Source of the DNA: Rhodobacter sp. SGA-6-6 | GTDB lineage: Bacteria; Pseudomonadota; Alphaproteobacteria; Rhodobacterales; Rhodobacteraceae | DNA length: 64,000 bases | Direction: 5' to 3' | Assembly: GCF_011043545.1 (NCBI RefSeq) | Contig: NZ_JAAKGP010000002.1 | Span: forward strand, 124,001-188,000 | In this document: piece by piece, positions 1 through 8,082 of the stretch | Position numbering within the stretch: position 1 is the stretch's first letter | Layout: each line of letters begins with the position of its first letter | Translations under genes and position numbers: made by a program | Notes under the pieces: generated by a model | What the model saw: only the letters and a program-made list of their open reading frames with translations | What the model was told of the DNA's origin: nothing | The model's database searches: none

Positions 1-67
1 CGCCGGCCAGCGACCGGGCGAAGAAGCCGGCGTAGCGCTCGAACAACTGTCTGACGGCCTGTTCCAT
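1..67 (-). CDS. N-terminal fragment of an unidentified protein (partial, runs off the window start)
   Basis: Only the first 22 codons are visible: an ATG at 67 preceded by a strong Shine-Dalgarno (AGGAGGAG on the minus strand). The peptide starts MEQAVRQLFERYAGFFARSLAG, an amphipathic helix. That would fit an NTF2/SnoaL-like small protein, but the fragment is too short to name. The following 68-471 stretch holds no gene apart from the intergenic repeat annotated at 157-366 and the upstream region of the aminotransferase. Confidence 0.55.
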   Translation of the reverse strand, partial: MEQAVRQLFERYAGFFARSLAG

Positions 68-156
68 GGCTCCTCCTGTATCCGGGGCATCGGGGGATAT
101 GGGGGTTCCGGGCATTGGAGGCTAGGGAGGGTCGACATCTGCGGCGGGTGCCGGCC

Positions 157-366
157 GGGCGGGACAAGGCGAGGCACTGCCTCGCCCCCGCCCGTGCGCG
201 GCGGGTGCCCCGGAGACGGTGACCGTGAGAGACCACATAGGCCAGCGCCTGCCCGGGCGGGCGAGAAGCGCCCGCCGAGGGGCGGGCGGGCGCTGGCCGG
301 GTGCTTTGGGCACCCGGCCAGACAGGGGGAACCGTCGTGCTGTGGCGAAGGCGATGGCCTTCGCCA
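157..366 (+). repeat. ~210-bp structured intergenic repeat, copy 1
   Basis: A chain of inverted repeats. First comes GGCGAGGCA-N-TGCCTCGCC, then a long CCAGCGCC...GGCGCTGG stem with an inner GGGCG-AGAA-CGCCC hairpin. These are followed by a GCACCCGG-type stem and a final GGCGAAGGC...GCCTTCGCC stem. The same order of elements recurs at 41571-41778 (same strand) and 12203-12413 (opposite strand), always between genes. No open frame is conserved. It is either a REP/BIME-like non-autonomous element or a structured RNA; the sequence alone does not decide. Confidence 0.8.
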
Positions 367-471
367 AGATCGCCGGAACTCCCGCCCGCGCCTCCCCTCT
401 CGCCCCTTGCAATTTGATCAAATCCTGCGGCATAGTGCGCGCCATCATCCCCAGCCGCGAGAGCCGGACAG

Positions 472-1845
472 ATGCCCGCCGAGACCATAGCCGGGGTCCG
501 CCAGAACCGTCTTCAGGCCTTCGCCGCGCGCGAGGCCGCCGCCTATGCCAGGGCCCGGCCCAAGGCCGCCGCCGCACTGGCGAAGGGGGCGGGCAATTTC
601 CTCTCCGGCGTGCCGATGCACTGGATGGCCGACTGGCCGATGCCGCATCTGCCGCTGGTCGCCAAGGCCCATGGCTCAAGGATCGAGGACATCGACGGCA
701 ACAGGCTGGACGATTTCTGCCTCGGCGACACCGGCAGCATGTTCGGCCACTCCCCTGCCCCGGTGGCGAAGGCCATCCGCCACCAGGCCCGCCGCGGCCT
801 GACCTACATGCTGCCGACCGAGGCCGCGCTGGACGCGGGCCAGCTGCTGACCGACCGCTTCGGCAGGTTCCGCTGGCAGATCGCCACCACCGCCACCGAC
901 GCCAACCGCTTCGCCCTGCGCGTCGCCCGCGCCGTCACCGGCCGGCCCAAGGTGCTGGTGTTCAACGGCTGCTACCACGGCACCGTCGACGAGACCATGG
1001 TGACGCTTCAGAACGGCCGCACCGTCAACCGCCCCGGCCTTCTGGGCCAGTTCGCCGACCTGACCGGCAGCGCCGCCTGCGTCGAGTTCAACGACCTCGC
1101 CGCGGTCGAGGCCGCGCTGGCCACCGGCGAGATCGCCGCCATCCTGACCGAGCCGGTGATGACCAATTCCTGCATGGTCCTGCCCGAGGCCGGCTTCCAC
1201 GACGGCCTCCGCCAGCTCAGCCGCCGCCATGGCGCGCTGCTGATCATCGACGAGACCCATACCATCTCGTCCGGCCTCGGCGGCTATACAAGCGTCCATT
1301 CGCTGTCCCCCGACATGTTCGTCGTCGGCAAATGCGTGGCCGGCGGGATGCCCACCGCGGTCTGGGGCATGACAGACGAGATCGCGCAGCGATACGAGGA
1401 GGTGAACGCCGGCCGCCCCTCGGGCCATTCCGGCATGGGCACCACGCTTTCGGCCAACCCGATGCAATTCGCCTGCCTGGTCGCCACCCTCTCCGAGGTG
1501 ATGACGGAAGACGCCTATGCCCATATGGAAAAGGGCGCCGAGCGGCTGAGCCATGGCCTCGCCAAGGCGATCAAGGCCCATGGCGCCCCCTGGCACGTCG
1601 TCCGCGTCGGCGCGCGGGTGGAGTTCATCTGCGCCCCCGGCCCCCTGCGCAACGGCACCGAGGCCGGCTTCGCCCACCAGCCGCAGCTGGAGGCGGCGCT
1701 CCACACCGGGCTGATCAACCGCGGCAGCCTGATCGCGCCCTTCCACAACATGATGCTGGTCAGCCCGGCAACGAAGAAGGCCCAGATCGACCGCCTGATC
1801 GCCGGCTTCGACTCCCTCCTGACCGACCTTTTCGCGAAAGCCTGA
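472..1845 (+). CDS. Class III PLP-dependent aminotransferase (glutamate-1-semialdehyde mutase-like fold)
   Basis: A 457-residue fold-type I enzyme. Family landmarks are an IDETHT segment around residues 259-264 (the Asp that pairs with the PLP pyridine nitrogen) and the Schiff-base lysine K287 in VGKCVAGGMPTAVWG. The N-terminal part (GNRLDDFCLGDTGSMFGHSP) resembles HemL and omega-aminotransferases. A HemL role is unlikely because the usual GSA-AM signature context is altered and the neighbour is not a tetrapyrrole gene. It sits 1 base upstream of a glutamine-synthetase-like ligase, so a role in amine or beta-amino-acid catabolism is inferred. The substrate is unknown. The start ATG follows a GAGAGCCGGAC Shine-Dalgarno-like run. 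Confidence 0.85.
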   Translation: MPAETIAGVRQNRLQAFAAREAAAYARARPKAAAALAKGAGNFLSGVPMHWMADWPMPHLPLVAKAHGSRIEDIDGNRLDDFCLGDTGSMFGHSPAPVAKAIRHQARRGLTYMLPTEAALDAGQLLTDRFGRFRWQIATTATDANRFALRVARAVTGRPKVLVFNGCYHGTVDETMVTLQNGRTVNRPGLLGQFADLTGSAACVEFNDLAAVEAALATGEIAAILTEPVMTNSCMVLPEAGFHDGLRQLSRRHGALLIIDETHTISSGLGGYTSVHSLSPDMFVVGKCVAGGMPTAVWGMTDEIAQRYEEVNAGRPSGHSGMGTTLSANPMQFACLVATLSEVMTEDAYAHMEKGAERLSHGLAKAIKAHGAPWHVVRVGARVEFICAPGPLRNGTEAGFAHQPQLEAALHTGLINRGSLIAPFHNMMLVSPATKKAQIDRLIAGFDSLLTDLFAKA

Positions 1846-1846
1846 C

Positions 1847-3238
1847 ATGACCGAGACCAGCCCCTCCGGCTCCACCCCCGCCGAGGCCGAAGCCTTCCTT
1901 GCCGCCCACCCGGACATCGAGGCCTTCGACATCGTGCTGCACGACGCCAACGGCATCGGCCGCGGCAAGATCATCCGCCGGCACGAGCTGCTGTCCTTCT
2001 ACAAATCCGGCCGGCACCTGCCGATCTCGATCCTCGGCTTGGACATCTGCGGCGAGGATGTCCACGAGACCGGGCTGATCTGGGATCAGGGCGACGGCGA
2101 CCTGCGGGCCTGGCCGATTCCCGGCACCCTGGTGCCGCTGCACGGGACCAACCCGCCCCGCGGCGAGGTCTTCATGTCGATGTATACGCTGGACGGCCAG
2201 CGGATGACCTCGGACCCCCGCCACGCGCTGCAGCGGCAGGTGGATGCGCTGGCCGCCGAAGGGCTGCACCCCGCCGGCGCCTTCGAGCTGGAGTTCTTCC
2301 TGCTGGACAACGAGCGCGGCCCGGACGGCAAGATGCAGCCCGCCCGCGACGTGCTGGACGGGCGGAAATCGTGGAAGACCGAGGTCTATTCGGTCGACCA
2401 CCTGCACGGGATGCTGCCGCTGTTCTCCGACATCTACGCCAGCGCGAAGAAGGCCGGGATCACCGCCGAGACGCTGATCTCCGAATACGCCCCCGGCCAG
2501 TATGAGCTGACCCTGCACTACCGCACCGACGTGATGCAGGCCGCCGACGACCTGATGCGGCTGAAGCGGATCGTCCGGGCGCAGGCCCGCGCCCATGGCG
2601 TGACCGCCTGTTTCATGGCCAAGCCGAACGAGAATTACGCCGGCTCGGGGATGCATTTCCACGTCTCCATGCTGGACGATGCGGGGAAGAACGTCTTCGT
2701 CGAGGCCGAAGAGGGCAGGTGGAACCCGGCGATCCTGCACGCCCTCGGCGGGTTGAAGGAGACCATGGCGGAATCGATGCTGGTCTTCGCCCCCCACGCC
2801 AATTCCTGGCGCCGCTTCGCCTCGCAAAGCTACGCCCCGGTCTCGCCTTCGTGGGGGGTAAACAACCGCTCGGTGGCGCTGCGGATTCCGGCGGGCGACA
2901 TCAAGGCCCGGCGGATCGAACATCGCCCGGCGGGGGTGGACGCCAACCCCTATCTGGTGGCGGCCACCGTGCTGGCCGGCATCCGCCGCGGCATGGCGCA
3001 GCAGACCGACCCGGGGCCGGAAGTCACCGGAAACGCCTATGCCGAGACCGCCGATGCCGCGGCGATCCCGACCGACTGGAAATCGGCGATCGAGGCGGCG
3101 AAACGCTCGGACTTCCTGAAGGACGCCTTGGGCGAGGACATGCACCGCACCTTCACCGCGATCAAGGCCGCGGAATATGCCCGGGTGATGCGGACGGTCT
3201 CCGAAGTGGACTTCGACCTCTACCTACACACGGTCTGA
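1847..3238 (+). CDS. Glutamine synthetase family ligase (gamma-glutamylamide/polyamine synthetase type)
   Basis: 463 residues with the GS catalytic domain. Visible motifs are the Glu-rich metal site around FELEFFLLD, the GSGMHFHVS loop, and the ANSWRRF...WGVNNRSVALRIP block that binds ATP and glutamate. The N-terminal beta-grasp is shorter than in housekeeping GlnA and the adenylylation-site loop is not evident, as in PuuA/GlnT-type ligases. Such enzymes ligate glutamate to an amine so that it can be degraded. It is transcribed with the aminotransferase (TGA then ATG one base on), so the two probably act on the same nitrogen compound. The exact amine is not deducible. Confidence 0.85.
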   Translation: MTETSPSGSTPAEAEAFLAAHPDIEAFDIVLHDANGIGRGKIIRRHELLSFYKSGRHLPISILGLDICGEDVHETGLIWDQGDGDLRAWPIPGTLVPLHGTNPPRGEVFMSMYTLDGQRMTSDPRHALQRQVDALAAEGLHPAGAFELEFFLLDNERGPDGKMQPARDVLDGRKSWKTEVYSVDHLHGMLPLFSDIYASAKKAGITAETLISEYAPGQYELTLHYRTDVMQAADDLMRLKRIVRAQARAHGVTACFMAKPNENYAGSGMHFHVSMLDDAGKNVFVEAEEGRWNPAILHALGGLKETMAESMLVFAPHANSWRRFASQSYAPVSPSWGVNNRSVALRIPAGDIKARRIEHRPAGVDANPYLVAATVLAGIRRGMAQQTDPGPEVTGNAYAETADAAAIPTDWKSAIEAAKRSDFLKDALGEDMHRTFTAIKAAEYARVMRTVSEVDFDLYLHTV

Positions 3239-3240
3239 CC

Positions 3241-3287
3241 CGGATTTTCGCCGAAAATCCGTAATTCACAAGTTTTCGACGAAAACT
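3241..3287. repeat. Two adjacent TTTTCG-N-CGAAAA palindromes after the ligase gene
   Basis: CGGATTTTCG-C-CGAAAATCCG at 3241-3261 and AGTTTTCG-A-CGAAAACT at 3271-3287. They lie in the 56-bp gap between convergent genes and could act as bidirectional terminators. They are variants of the palindrome also seen at 13114, 25614 and 36155. Confidence 0.7.
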
Positions 3288-3294
3288 CGGGACC

Positions 3295-3954
3295 CTACGC
3301 CTGCCGCAAAGCCTCCGCGATCAGCCCCGGCACCCGCGGATCCAGCCCCACCGGCGGCAAGATGCGTCCCTGGAATCCCGCCCGGGCCAGCGCCTGCGGC
3401 AGGTCCTCCTCCACATGCCCGCCCGCCATGGCGAAGAACGGCAGGCAGGCGGAACCGGGGCAGTAGCCGGTGGCGGTTTCCAGCCGCGGGCTTTGCTCGA
3501 TGAAGGCCGCCGCCGCCGGGATGCCGGTCTCGGCCGCGATCCGCGCCGCCATCCGGTCGGCGATGGCCGCCGGCGCGCGCGACTTGAACGACCCATGCGC
3601 CGCCAGCAAGATCCGCTCCGCTCCGCTGTCCCGCGCCAGCGCGACGGTCAGGTCCTGCAACGCCGGCAGGCTGCCCAAGGGGGGCAGCAGCCGCCAGCCC
3701 TCGGCCCCCGCTGCCCGCAGCCGCGCCGGGATCTGCGCCCCGGTGAACCAGCCCCCGGCCATGAAAAGCGGGAAGACCATCCCAGGTTCGCCCGCGGCCT
3801 CGGCCTCCAGCCGCCCCGGCTCGGCCAGCGTGGCGGCGCGGACCTGCCAGCCGGGCAGGCCTTGGGCCACCTGCGCCGCCAGCCGGTCCAGCGCCGCGGC
3901 GGCCGGCAGCGGGTCCGAGGGCTGGCCATGAGCGACGATCAGCACCCGGCTCAC
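3295..3954 (-). CDS. CbiX-family (sirohydrochlorin chelatase-like) protein
   Basis: 219 residues from a GTG at 3954 whose codon overlaps the LysR stop (GTGA). The start is chosen because the protein then begins MSRVLIVAHGQPSDP, the classical CbiX/SirB chelatase opening with the metal-binding His. A second half-domain begins with ILLAAHGSFKSR, giving the two-lobe chelatase fold. A PGSACLPFFAMAGGHVEEDL segment is typical of the second active-site lobe. Family members insert Co or Fe into tetrapyrroles. No cobalamin or siroheme genes are nearby, so the substrate is open. It is coupled to the upstream LysR gene. Confidence 0.75.
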   Translation of the reverse strand: MSRVLIVAHGQPSDPLPAAAALDRLAAQVAQGLPGWQVRAATLAEPGRLEAEAAGEPGMVFPLFMAGGWFTGAQIPARLRAAGAEGWRLLPPLGSLPALQDLTVALARDSGAERILLAAHGSFKSRAPAAIADRMAARIAAETGIPAAAAFIEQSPRLETATGYCPGSACLPFFAMAGGHVEEDLPQALARAGFQGRILPPVGLDPRVPGLIAEALRQA

Positions 3955-4877
3955 GGTGCGGCCGCCCCGGAGAGGAGCGGCGCCGTCACCGCCTCGCGGC
4001 AATGGTCGATGAAGGCGCGGATGGTCAGCGCGCTGGTCGCCCCCTCGGCCAGCACGAGGCCGAGGCTGAGGGGATCGGCGCCGTGCAGCGGCACATGGCG
4101 CAGCTGCTGGCCATCAGGGGCAAGGGCCGACTGCGGGCTGATATTGGCGATGGAATAGCCGAAGCCGTTCGCCACCATCGCCCGCATCACCCCCATGTCC
4201 CGCGTCCGCTCCACCACCCGCGGGCGCAACCCGTGGGGGCGGAAGACCTCCATGAAGTAGTCGGTAGAGAAGGGCAGGTCCAGCAGCACCATCGGATGCG
4301 GGGCGAGGTCCTGCGGGGTGACGTGGTCCCGCCCGGCCAGCGGATGGTCGGGCGGGACCAGCGCATAGGGCGGCAGGCTCAGCAGCGCCACGAACTCCAG
4401 ATCGGCGGGGATGTCGAGGTCGTAGGTCAGCGCCACGTCCAGCCGCGCCTGCCGGATGCCGTCCAGGATCTCGGCCTGGTGGCGCTCATACTGGCGGAAG
4501 TCCACCTGCGGATAGCGGGTGACGAAGCTGCGCCGCAGCCGAGGCAGCACCACCTGGGCGAAGGTGACCAGGCAGCCGACCGACAGGGGGCCCCGCACCT
4601 GCCCGGTGATGCCGTTGGCCAGGTCGTTCAGCCGCCCCGCCGCCGCCAGCACCGCGCGGGCCTCGTCGACGAACTGGCGACCGCCCTGGGTCAGCGACAG
4701 GCCCTGCGCGTGGCGGCGGACGAAAAGCTGCAGGCCGAACTCCTGCTCCAGCTGGGCGATGGCGGCGCTGATCGAGGGCGAGGAGACGTTCACCCGCTCC
4801 GACGCCGCGGCGATGGAGCCGGTCTCGCCCACGGCGACCAGGTATTCCAGCTGTCGAAGGGTGAAGCGCAGCGGCAT
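3951..4877 (-). CDS. LysR-family transcriptional regulator
   Basis: 308 residues. The N-terminal winged helix (residues ~1-60) reads TLRQLEYLVAVGETGSIAAASERVNVSSPSISAAI, followed by LEQEFGLQLFVRR, the standard LysR HTH. The rest is a periplasmic-binding-like effector domain with the family GxLSVGCL strand near residue 95. It is translationally coupled to the CbiX-like gene downstream. Whether it controls that gene or the DUF1028/RidA/Rieske genes 50 bases upstream on the same strand cannot be told. Confidence 0.9.
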   Translation of the reverse strand: MPLRFTLRQLEYLVAVGETGSIAAASERVNVSSPSISAAIAQLEQEFGLQLFVRRHAQGLSLTQGGRQFVDEARAVLAAAGRLNDLANGITGQVRGPLSVGCLVTFAQVVLPRLRRSFVTRYPQVDFRQYERHQAEILDGIRQARLDVALTYDLDIPADLEFVALLSLPPYALVPPDHPLAGRDHVTPQDLAPHPMVLLDLPFSTDYFMEVFRPHGLRPRVVERTRDMGVMRAMVANGFGYSIANISPQSALAPDGQQLRHVPLHGADPLSLGLVLAEGATSALTIRAFIDHCREAVTAPLLSGAAAP

Positions 4878-4926
4878 CCCGCAGGTTTAGCGGCGCCGCC
4901 TCCGGTGCGAAAGCCTGTTCGTCGCG

Positions 4927-5604
4927 CTATTCGTCGCCGGGCACGCCGTAGGAGGGCGCCCATTCCGGGTCCTTCGCCCGCTGGATATAGGCGGCCATCT
5001 GCGGCTGATAGACCTGCCAGGCCCGGGCTACCTCCTCGATCGGCGTCGCGGCCTCGGACCAGTCGGCGCGCAGCCAGGCGACCGGCCAGCTCTCCCGGTC
5101 CACCACCAGCAGCCCGGCGGAATGCACCGGCCCGGCCTCTCCCCCGGCCGCAGCCCCGGCCTGCAACCCCGCCACCAGCCGGTCGCCGAAGCTGCCTTTT
5201 GCGGCCGCGAACCCCGCCAGCATCGCCGCTGGCACGCCCTCGTCCGCCAGCAGGTTGCCCCCGGCGATGGCGCCCTCGCCTTCCGCCAGCGCCCAGACCC
5301 CCAGCGTCTTCGCGCCGGAATGGCTGGCGAACCGGCCCTGCGCATCGACGCAGAGCAGCTGGCGATACTCCACATGCGCCGCCTGCGCCACCACCGCCGC
5401 CATCGCCTCCGCCGCCGAGGCCCCGGCTTCCATCAGGTCCAGGAGCTTCGGTCCCAGCGTCGGGTCGGTGATGTTCTGCGTCGCCGCCACCCCCACCCCC
5501 GCCCGGGCATGGGCGCAGCGCGCCGCCACCGCCGGAGAGGAGGAGGAGATCACCATTCCGAAGGCGCCGGTCTCCGGGCAGCGGGCGAGAAGCGAGAAGG
5601 TCAT
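4927..5604 (-). CDS. DUF1028 family protein (Ntn-hydrolase-like)
   Basis: 225 residues from an ATG at 5604, giving the conserved DUF1028 N-terminus MTFSLLARCPETGAFGMVISSSSPAVAARCAHARAG (split here by its natural continuity). The family is related to Ntn hydrolases and is often encoded beside RidA proteins, peptidases and amine or carnitine catabolic genes. Biochemistry is poorly known. Conserved HSGAKTLG and AGNLL-type segments are present. It lies downstream of RidA and the Rieske oxygenase on the same strand, but the terminator-like repeat at 5631-5751 separates it from them, so it may have its own promoter. Confidence 0.8.
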   Translation of the reverse strand: MTFSLLARCPETGAFGMVISSSSPAVAARCAHARAGVGVAATQNITDPTLGPKLLDLMEAGASAAEAMAAVVAQAAHVEYRQLLCVDAQGRFASHSGAKTLGVWALAEGEGAIAGGNLLADEGVPAAMLAGFAAAKGSFGDRLVAGLQAGAAAGGEAGPVHSAGLLVVDRESWPVAWLRADWSEAATPIEEVARAWQVYQPQMAAYIQRAKDPEWAPSYGVPGDE

Positions 5605-5630
5605 GCGCAGGCTCCTTGCGGCAGGCCGCC

Positions 5631-5751
5631 GGGGGCGCTTCGCCCCCCGGACCCCCCGAGGATATTTATGGACAGATGAAAACTGGAAGACCCCTTCCCT
5701 TTCATCTGTCTGAAAATATCCCACGGGGGTCCGGGGGTGTGAAACCCCCGG
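5631..5751. terminator. Paired GGGGTCC terminator-like repeat
   Basis: Two copies of a dispersed element facing each other. On one arm, a CGCTTCG-looped G/C stem runs into CCCCCCGAGGATATTTATGGACAGATGAAA. The mirror arm starts TTTCATCTGTCTGAAAATATCC and runs to GGGGGTCCGGGGG. The arms can pair over about 50 bases. It lies 3' of the RidA gene and is probably a strong terminator. Relatives: 27793, 34079, 57402. Confidence 0.7.
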
Positions 5752-5762
5752 CTTTCGACGGT

Positions 5763-6176
5763 TCAGTCCGGGATGACGGCGGTCGCGTCGATCTCGACCA
5801 GCCAGCTTGGCCGCGCCAGCGCGGTCACCACCACCCCGGTCGAGACCGGATGCACGCCCTTGATGTATTCGCCCATGGTCCGGTAGACCGCCTCGCGGTG
5901 GCGCACGTCGGTCAGGTAGACCACGACCTTGCACAGGTGCTCCATCCGGCCGCCGCATTCCTCGATCAGCTGCCGGATGTTCTGCATCACCTTGTGGGTC
6001 TGCTCCACCGGGTCGTGGCTGCCGATGTCCCTGGCGTCGTCCAGGTTCTGCGGGCATTGGCCGCGCAGGAAGATCGTGGTGCCGCGGGCGACCACGGCCT
6101 GGCACAGGTCGTTGTCCAGCTTCTGCTCGGGGTAGGTGTCCTTGGTGTTGAACTTGCGATGGCGCTTGTGGGCCAT
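5763..6176 (-). CDS. RidA/YjgF family protein (imine/enamine deaminase-like)
   Basis: 137 residues, start ATG 6176. The Rid fold is recognisable from RQLIEECGGRMEHLCKVVVYLTDVRHREAVYRTMGEYIKG, the central helix-strand unit, and the C-terminal ARPSWLVEIDATAVI strand. In archetypal RidA the last strand carries the Arg that binds the imino acid; here it is the R of LARPSWLVEID. A longer N-terminal strand (HRKFNTKDTYPEQKLDND) marks one of the divergent Rid subgroups. It sits 20 bases downstream of the Rieske oxygenase, so a role in handling a reactive imine or enol from that pathway is inferred. Confidence 0.85.
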   Translation of the reverse strand: MAHKRHRKFNTKDTYPEQKLDNDLCQAVVARGTTIFLRGQCPQNLDDARDIGSHDPVEQTHKVMQNIRQLIEECGGRMEHLCKVVVYLTDVRHREAVYRTMGEYIKGVHPVSTGVVVTALARPSWLVEIDATAVIPD

Positions 6177-6196
6177 GATGGTCCTTTCTTGCAGGT

Positions 6197-7333
6197 CTAG
6201 CTCTGCGCCTCGGGGATCTTCGAGGCGATCCAGCGGGCGAAATCGTAGTTCGGGCGCTCCAGATGCGACAGCGCCCCGGGGGCGGAGAGGCCGGCGCAGA
6301 GGCCGCGGTAGACCCGCTCGACGCAGCCCTTGTCCTCGACGTTGACGTCGTCCAGCAGCGCCTTGACCCCCTTCAGATGCTCGGCGGCCTGCGGGTCGGC
6401 CATCCAGTCGGCGCTCATCCCGCCGCCGAACAGCACCTGCACCTTGCCCGGCCCCTTCGGCGTCAGCGAGAGATACCAGAAATAGCCGGGCGTCAGGGTG
6501 ATCAGCAGCGAAGGGTAGATCGCCAGCAGCCAGGTGATCCGGCGGTCGTCGCCCGTGAGCGCGGTGTTCGACGGATGCGCCAGCGCCAGCGGCACCAGGT
6601 CGTTCTTGACGATCCAGTGGTAGTTGAAGGCCTCCTCGCCCTCGGGGCATTCCATCTTGTTCAGGTCGGAGGCGCCGCCGATGGTGCCGGCGTGGCAGAC
6701 CGGCAGGTGGTAGCTTTCCATGAAGTTCTCGGCCAGCACCTTCCAGTTGGTGGCCCATTCGAATTCCTCGCGGAAGACTTCCGTGTAGGTCTCCATCGGC
6801 AGGTGGCCGACCAGCCGGTCCACCCCGGCCAGCGTCTCGGACGGCGGCGGGGCGTCGGGGTTCAGCGTCACCATGATCCAGCCGCGCCAGTCCTCGACCC
6901 GGATCGAGGGCAGGCGCACGTCTTCCTTGCAGAAGGTCTCGTTGCGCGCCATCGCCGGGGCGCCGCGCAGCGAGCCGTCCAGATTGTAGGTCCAGGCGTG
7001 ATAGGGGCAGACGATGCTGCGGCGGTTGCCGCGGCCCTCCAGCAGCGTGCTCATCCGGTGGCGGCAGACGTTGGACAGCCCGCGCAGGCTGCCGTCGCGG
7101 TCGCGCAGGATGATCACCGGCTCGCCGGAGATTTCCATCGTCATGTAGTCGCCGGGGTCGGGCAGCGCCTCGGCCCGGCCGGCGCAGAGCCATTCGCGGC
7201 CGAAGATGTGCTGCTGCTCCAGCTCGGCGAAACTGGCGGAGGTATAGACCGATTTCGGCATCGCCTGCGCGCGGTCGAAGGGCTGGGCGACATTGGCGCG
7301 CAACTCGGCGAGGGCGGGATCGTGCAGGGTCAT
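6197..7333 (-). CDS. Rieske non-heme iron oxygenase, alpha subunit (ring-hydroxylating/demethylase type)
   Basis: 378 residues. The N-terminal Rieske [2Fe-2S] domain carries C90-R-H92 and C109-P-Y-H112. The C-terminal catalytic domain has the mononuclear iron motif ENFMESYHLPVCHAG with H209 and H214; the third ligand is probably the Asp of NVEDKG. Length and the WATNWKVLAENFMESYHL sequence are closest to single-component terminal oxygenases such as choline monooxygenase and glycine-betaine or stachydrine demethylases. No reductase gene is adjacent, so electrons must come from elsewhere. Start ATG 7333 is preceded by GGAGGCC. RidA follows after 20 bases. Confidence 0.88.
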   Translation of the reverse strand: MTLHDPALAELRANVAQPFDRAQAMPKSVYTSASFAELEQQHIFGREWLCAGRAEALPDPGDYMTMEISGEPVIILRDRDGSLRGLSNVCRHRMSTLLEGRGNRRSIVCPYHAWTYNLDGSLRGAPAMARNETFCKEDVRLPSIRVEDWRGWIMVTLNPDAPPPSETLAGVDRLVGHLPMETYTEVFREEFEWATNWKVLAENFMESYHLPVCHAGTIGGASDLNKMECPEGEEAFNYHWIVKNDLVPLALAHPSNTALTGDDRRITWLLAIYPSLLITLTPGYFWYLSLTPKGPGKVQVLFGGGMSADWMADPQAAEHLKGVKALLDDVNVEDKGCVERVYRGLCAGLSAPGALSHLERPNYDFARWIASKIPEAQS

Positions 7334-7440
7334 GGCGGCCTCCGGGGATCGGGCGGGTGGCGGGTCGGAAAAGAGATTGCCGGGATTCAGCTTTGGAAAA
7401 AAAGGATGGATTGGCGCAGCGCGGATTAGGATGGGCCTAA

Positions 7441-8082
7441 TCAGGGGAAGTGGCGGCGGATGGCTTCGGCGAAGGCCTGCGCCAGCACCGGGTTGGCCTC
7501 CGGCCCGTAATGGATGCCGTCCAGCGGGCTGACCCGGACCAGTTCCCCGGCGTCGAGGAAGGGCAGGCCGTTGCGCTCGGCCATCGCCCTGATCCTTGCG
7601 GCCAGCAGGCGGGATTTCGCCGCCCCGCCGGCGAAGATCTCCGCCAGGCAACCCACCTCTTCGATCGGCGGAGGCGCCACCATCAGGATGCCGGGGGCGG
7701 CGCCGCCCGGCCCGGCGGCGCTGGCGCGGATTTCCCGCACCAGCCGCTCCAGCGCCAGGGCGATGTCGCCGGCGTTGACGCTGAACCGCTCCTTCAGGTC
7801 GTTGGTGCCCAGCATCACCAGAACCGCATCCACCGGCCGGTGCGTCTCCAGCAGCGCTGGCAGCACCCGCAGGCCGTTGCGGTGCGGCCCCTCCACCGGG
7901 TCGTCGTGCAGCGTCGTGCGCCCGGGATGGCCCTCGGCGATCACCTCCCAGTCCGGCAGCAGCGCCTGCAACCGGCCGGCCCAGCGTTCGGCGCGGGAGA
8001 ACCGCCCGGTGTCGGACAGCGCCGCCATCGGCATCGTGCCATGGCTGTTGCTGTCGCCGAACAGCAGCAGGGTGCGGGTCAC
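7441..8082 (-). CDS. SGNH/GDSL hydrolase (arylesterase-like)
   Basis: 213 residues, GTG start at 8082 overlapping the SDR stop (GTGA). SGNH blocks are visible: block I LLFGDSNSHG (nucleophile Ser in GDSN), block III VMLGTNDLKE, and block V DGIHYGPEAN with the catalytic Asp-x-x-His. No signal peptide is seen, so it is cytoplasmic. Close relatives are annotated as arylesterases or lipolytic proteins. Coupling to the SDR suggests an alcohol/ester pathway, but the substrate is unknown. Confidence 0.85.
   Translation of the reverse strand: MTRTLLLFGDSNSHGTMPMAALSDTGRFSRAERWAGRLQALLPDWEVIAEGHPGRTTLHDDPVEGPHRNGLRVLPALLETHRPVDAVLVMLGTNDLKERFSVNAGDIALALERLVREIRASAAGPGGAAPGILMVAPPPIEEVGCLAEIFAGGAAKSRLLAARIRAMAERNGLPFLDAGELVRVSPLDGIHYGPEANPVLAQAFAEAIRRHFP

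Noticed and set aside
157-366. CRISPR array
   Set aside because: Repeats are not regularly spaced units with unique spacers; the element is a chain of different hairpins.
472-1845. Identification of the class III aminotransferase as hemL
   Set aside because: Context is a gamma-glutamyl-ligase-type gene and the sequence lacks the close HemL signature; hemC is present far away at 63.7 kb but not linked.
1760-3145. 461-residue open frame on the minus strand opposite the glutamine-synthetase-like gene
   Set aside because: Arg/Gly/His-rich shadow frame typical of high-GC DNA; the plus-strand frame has clear GS motifs.
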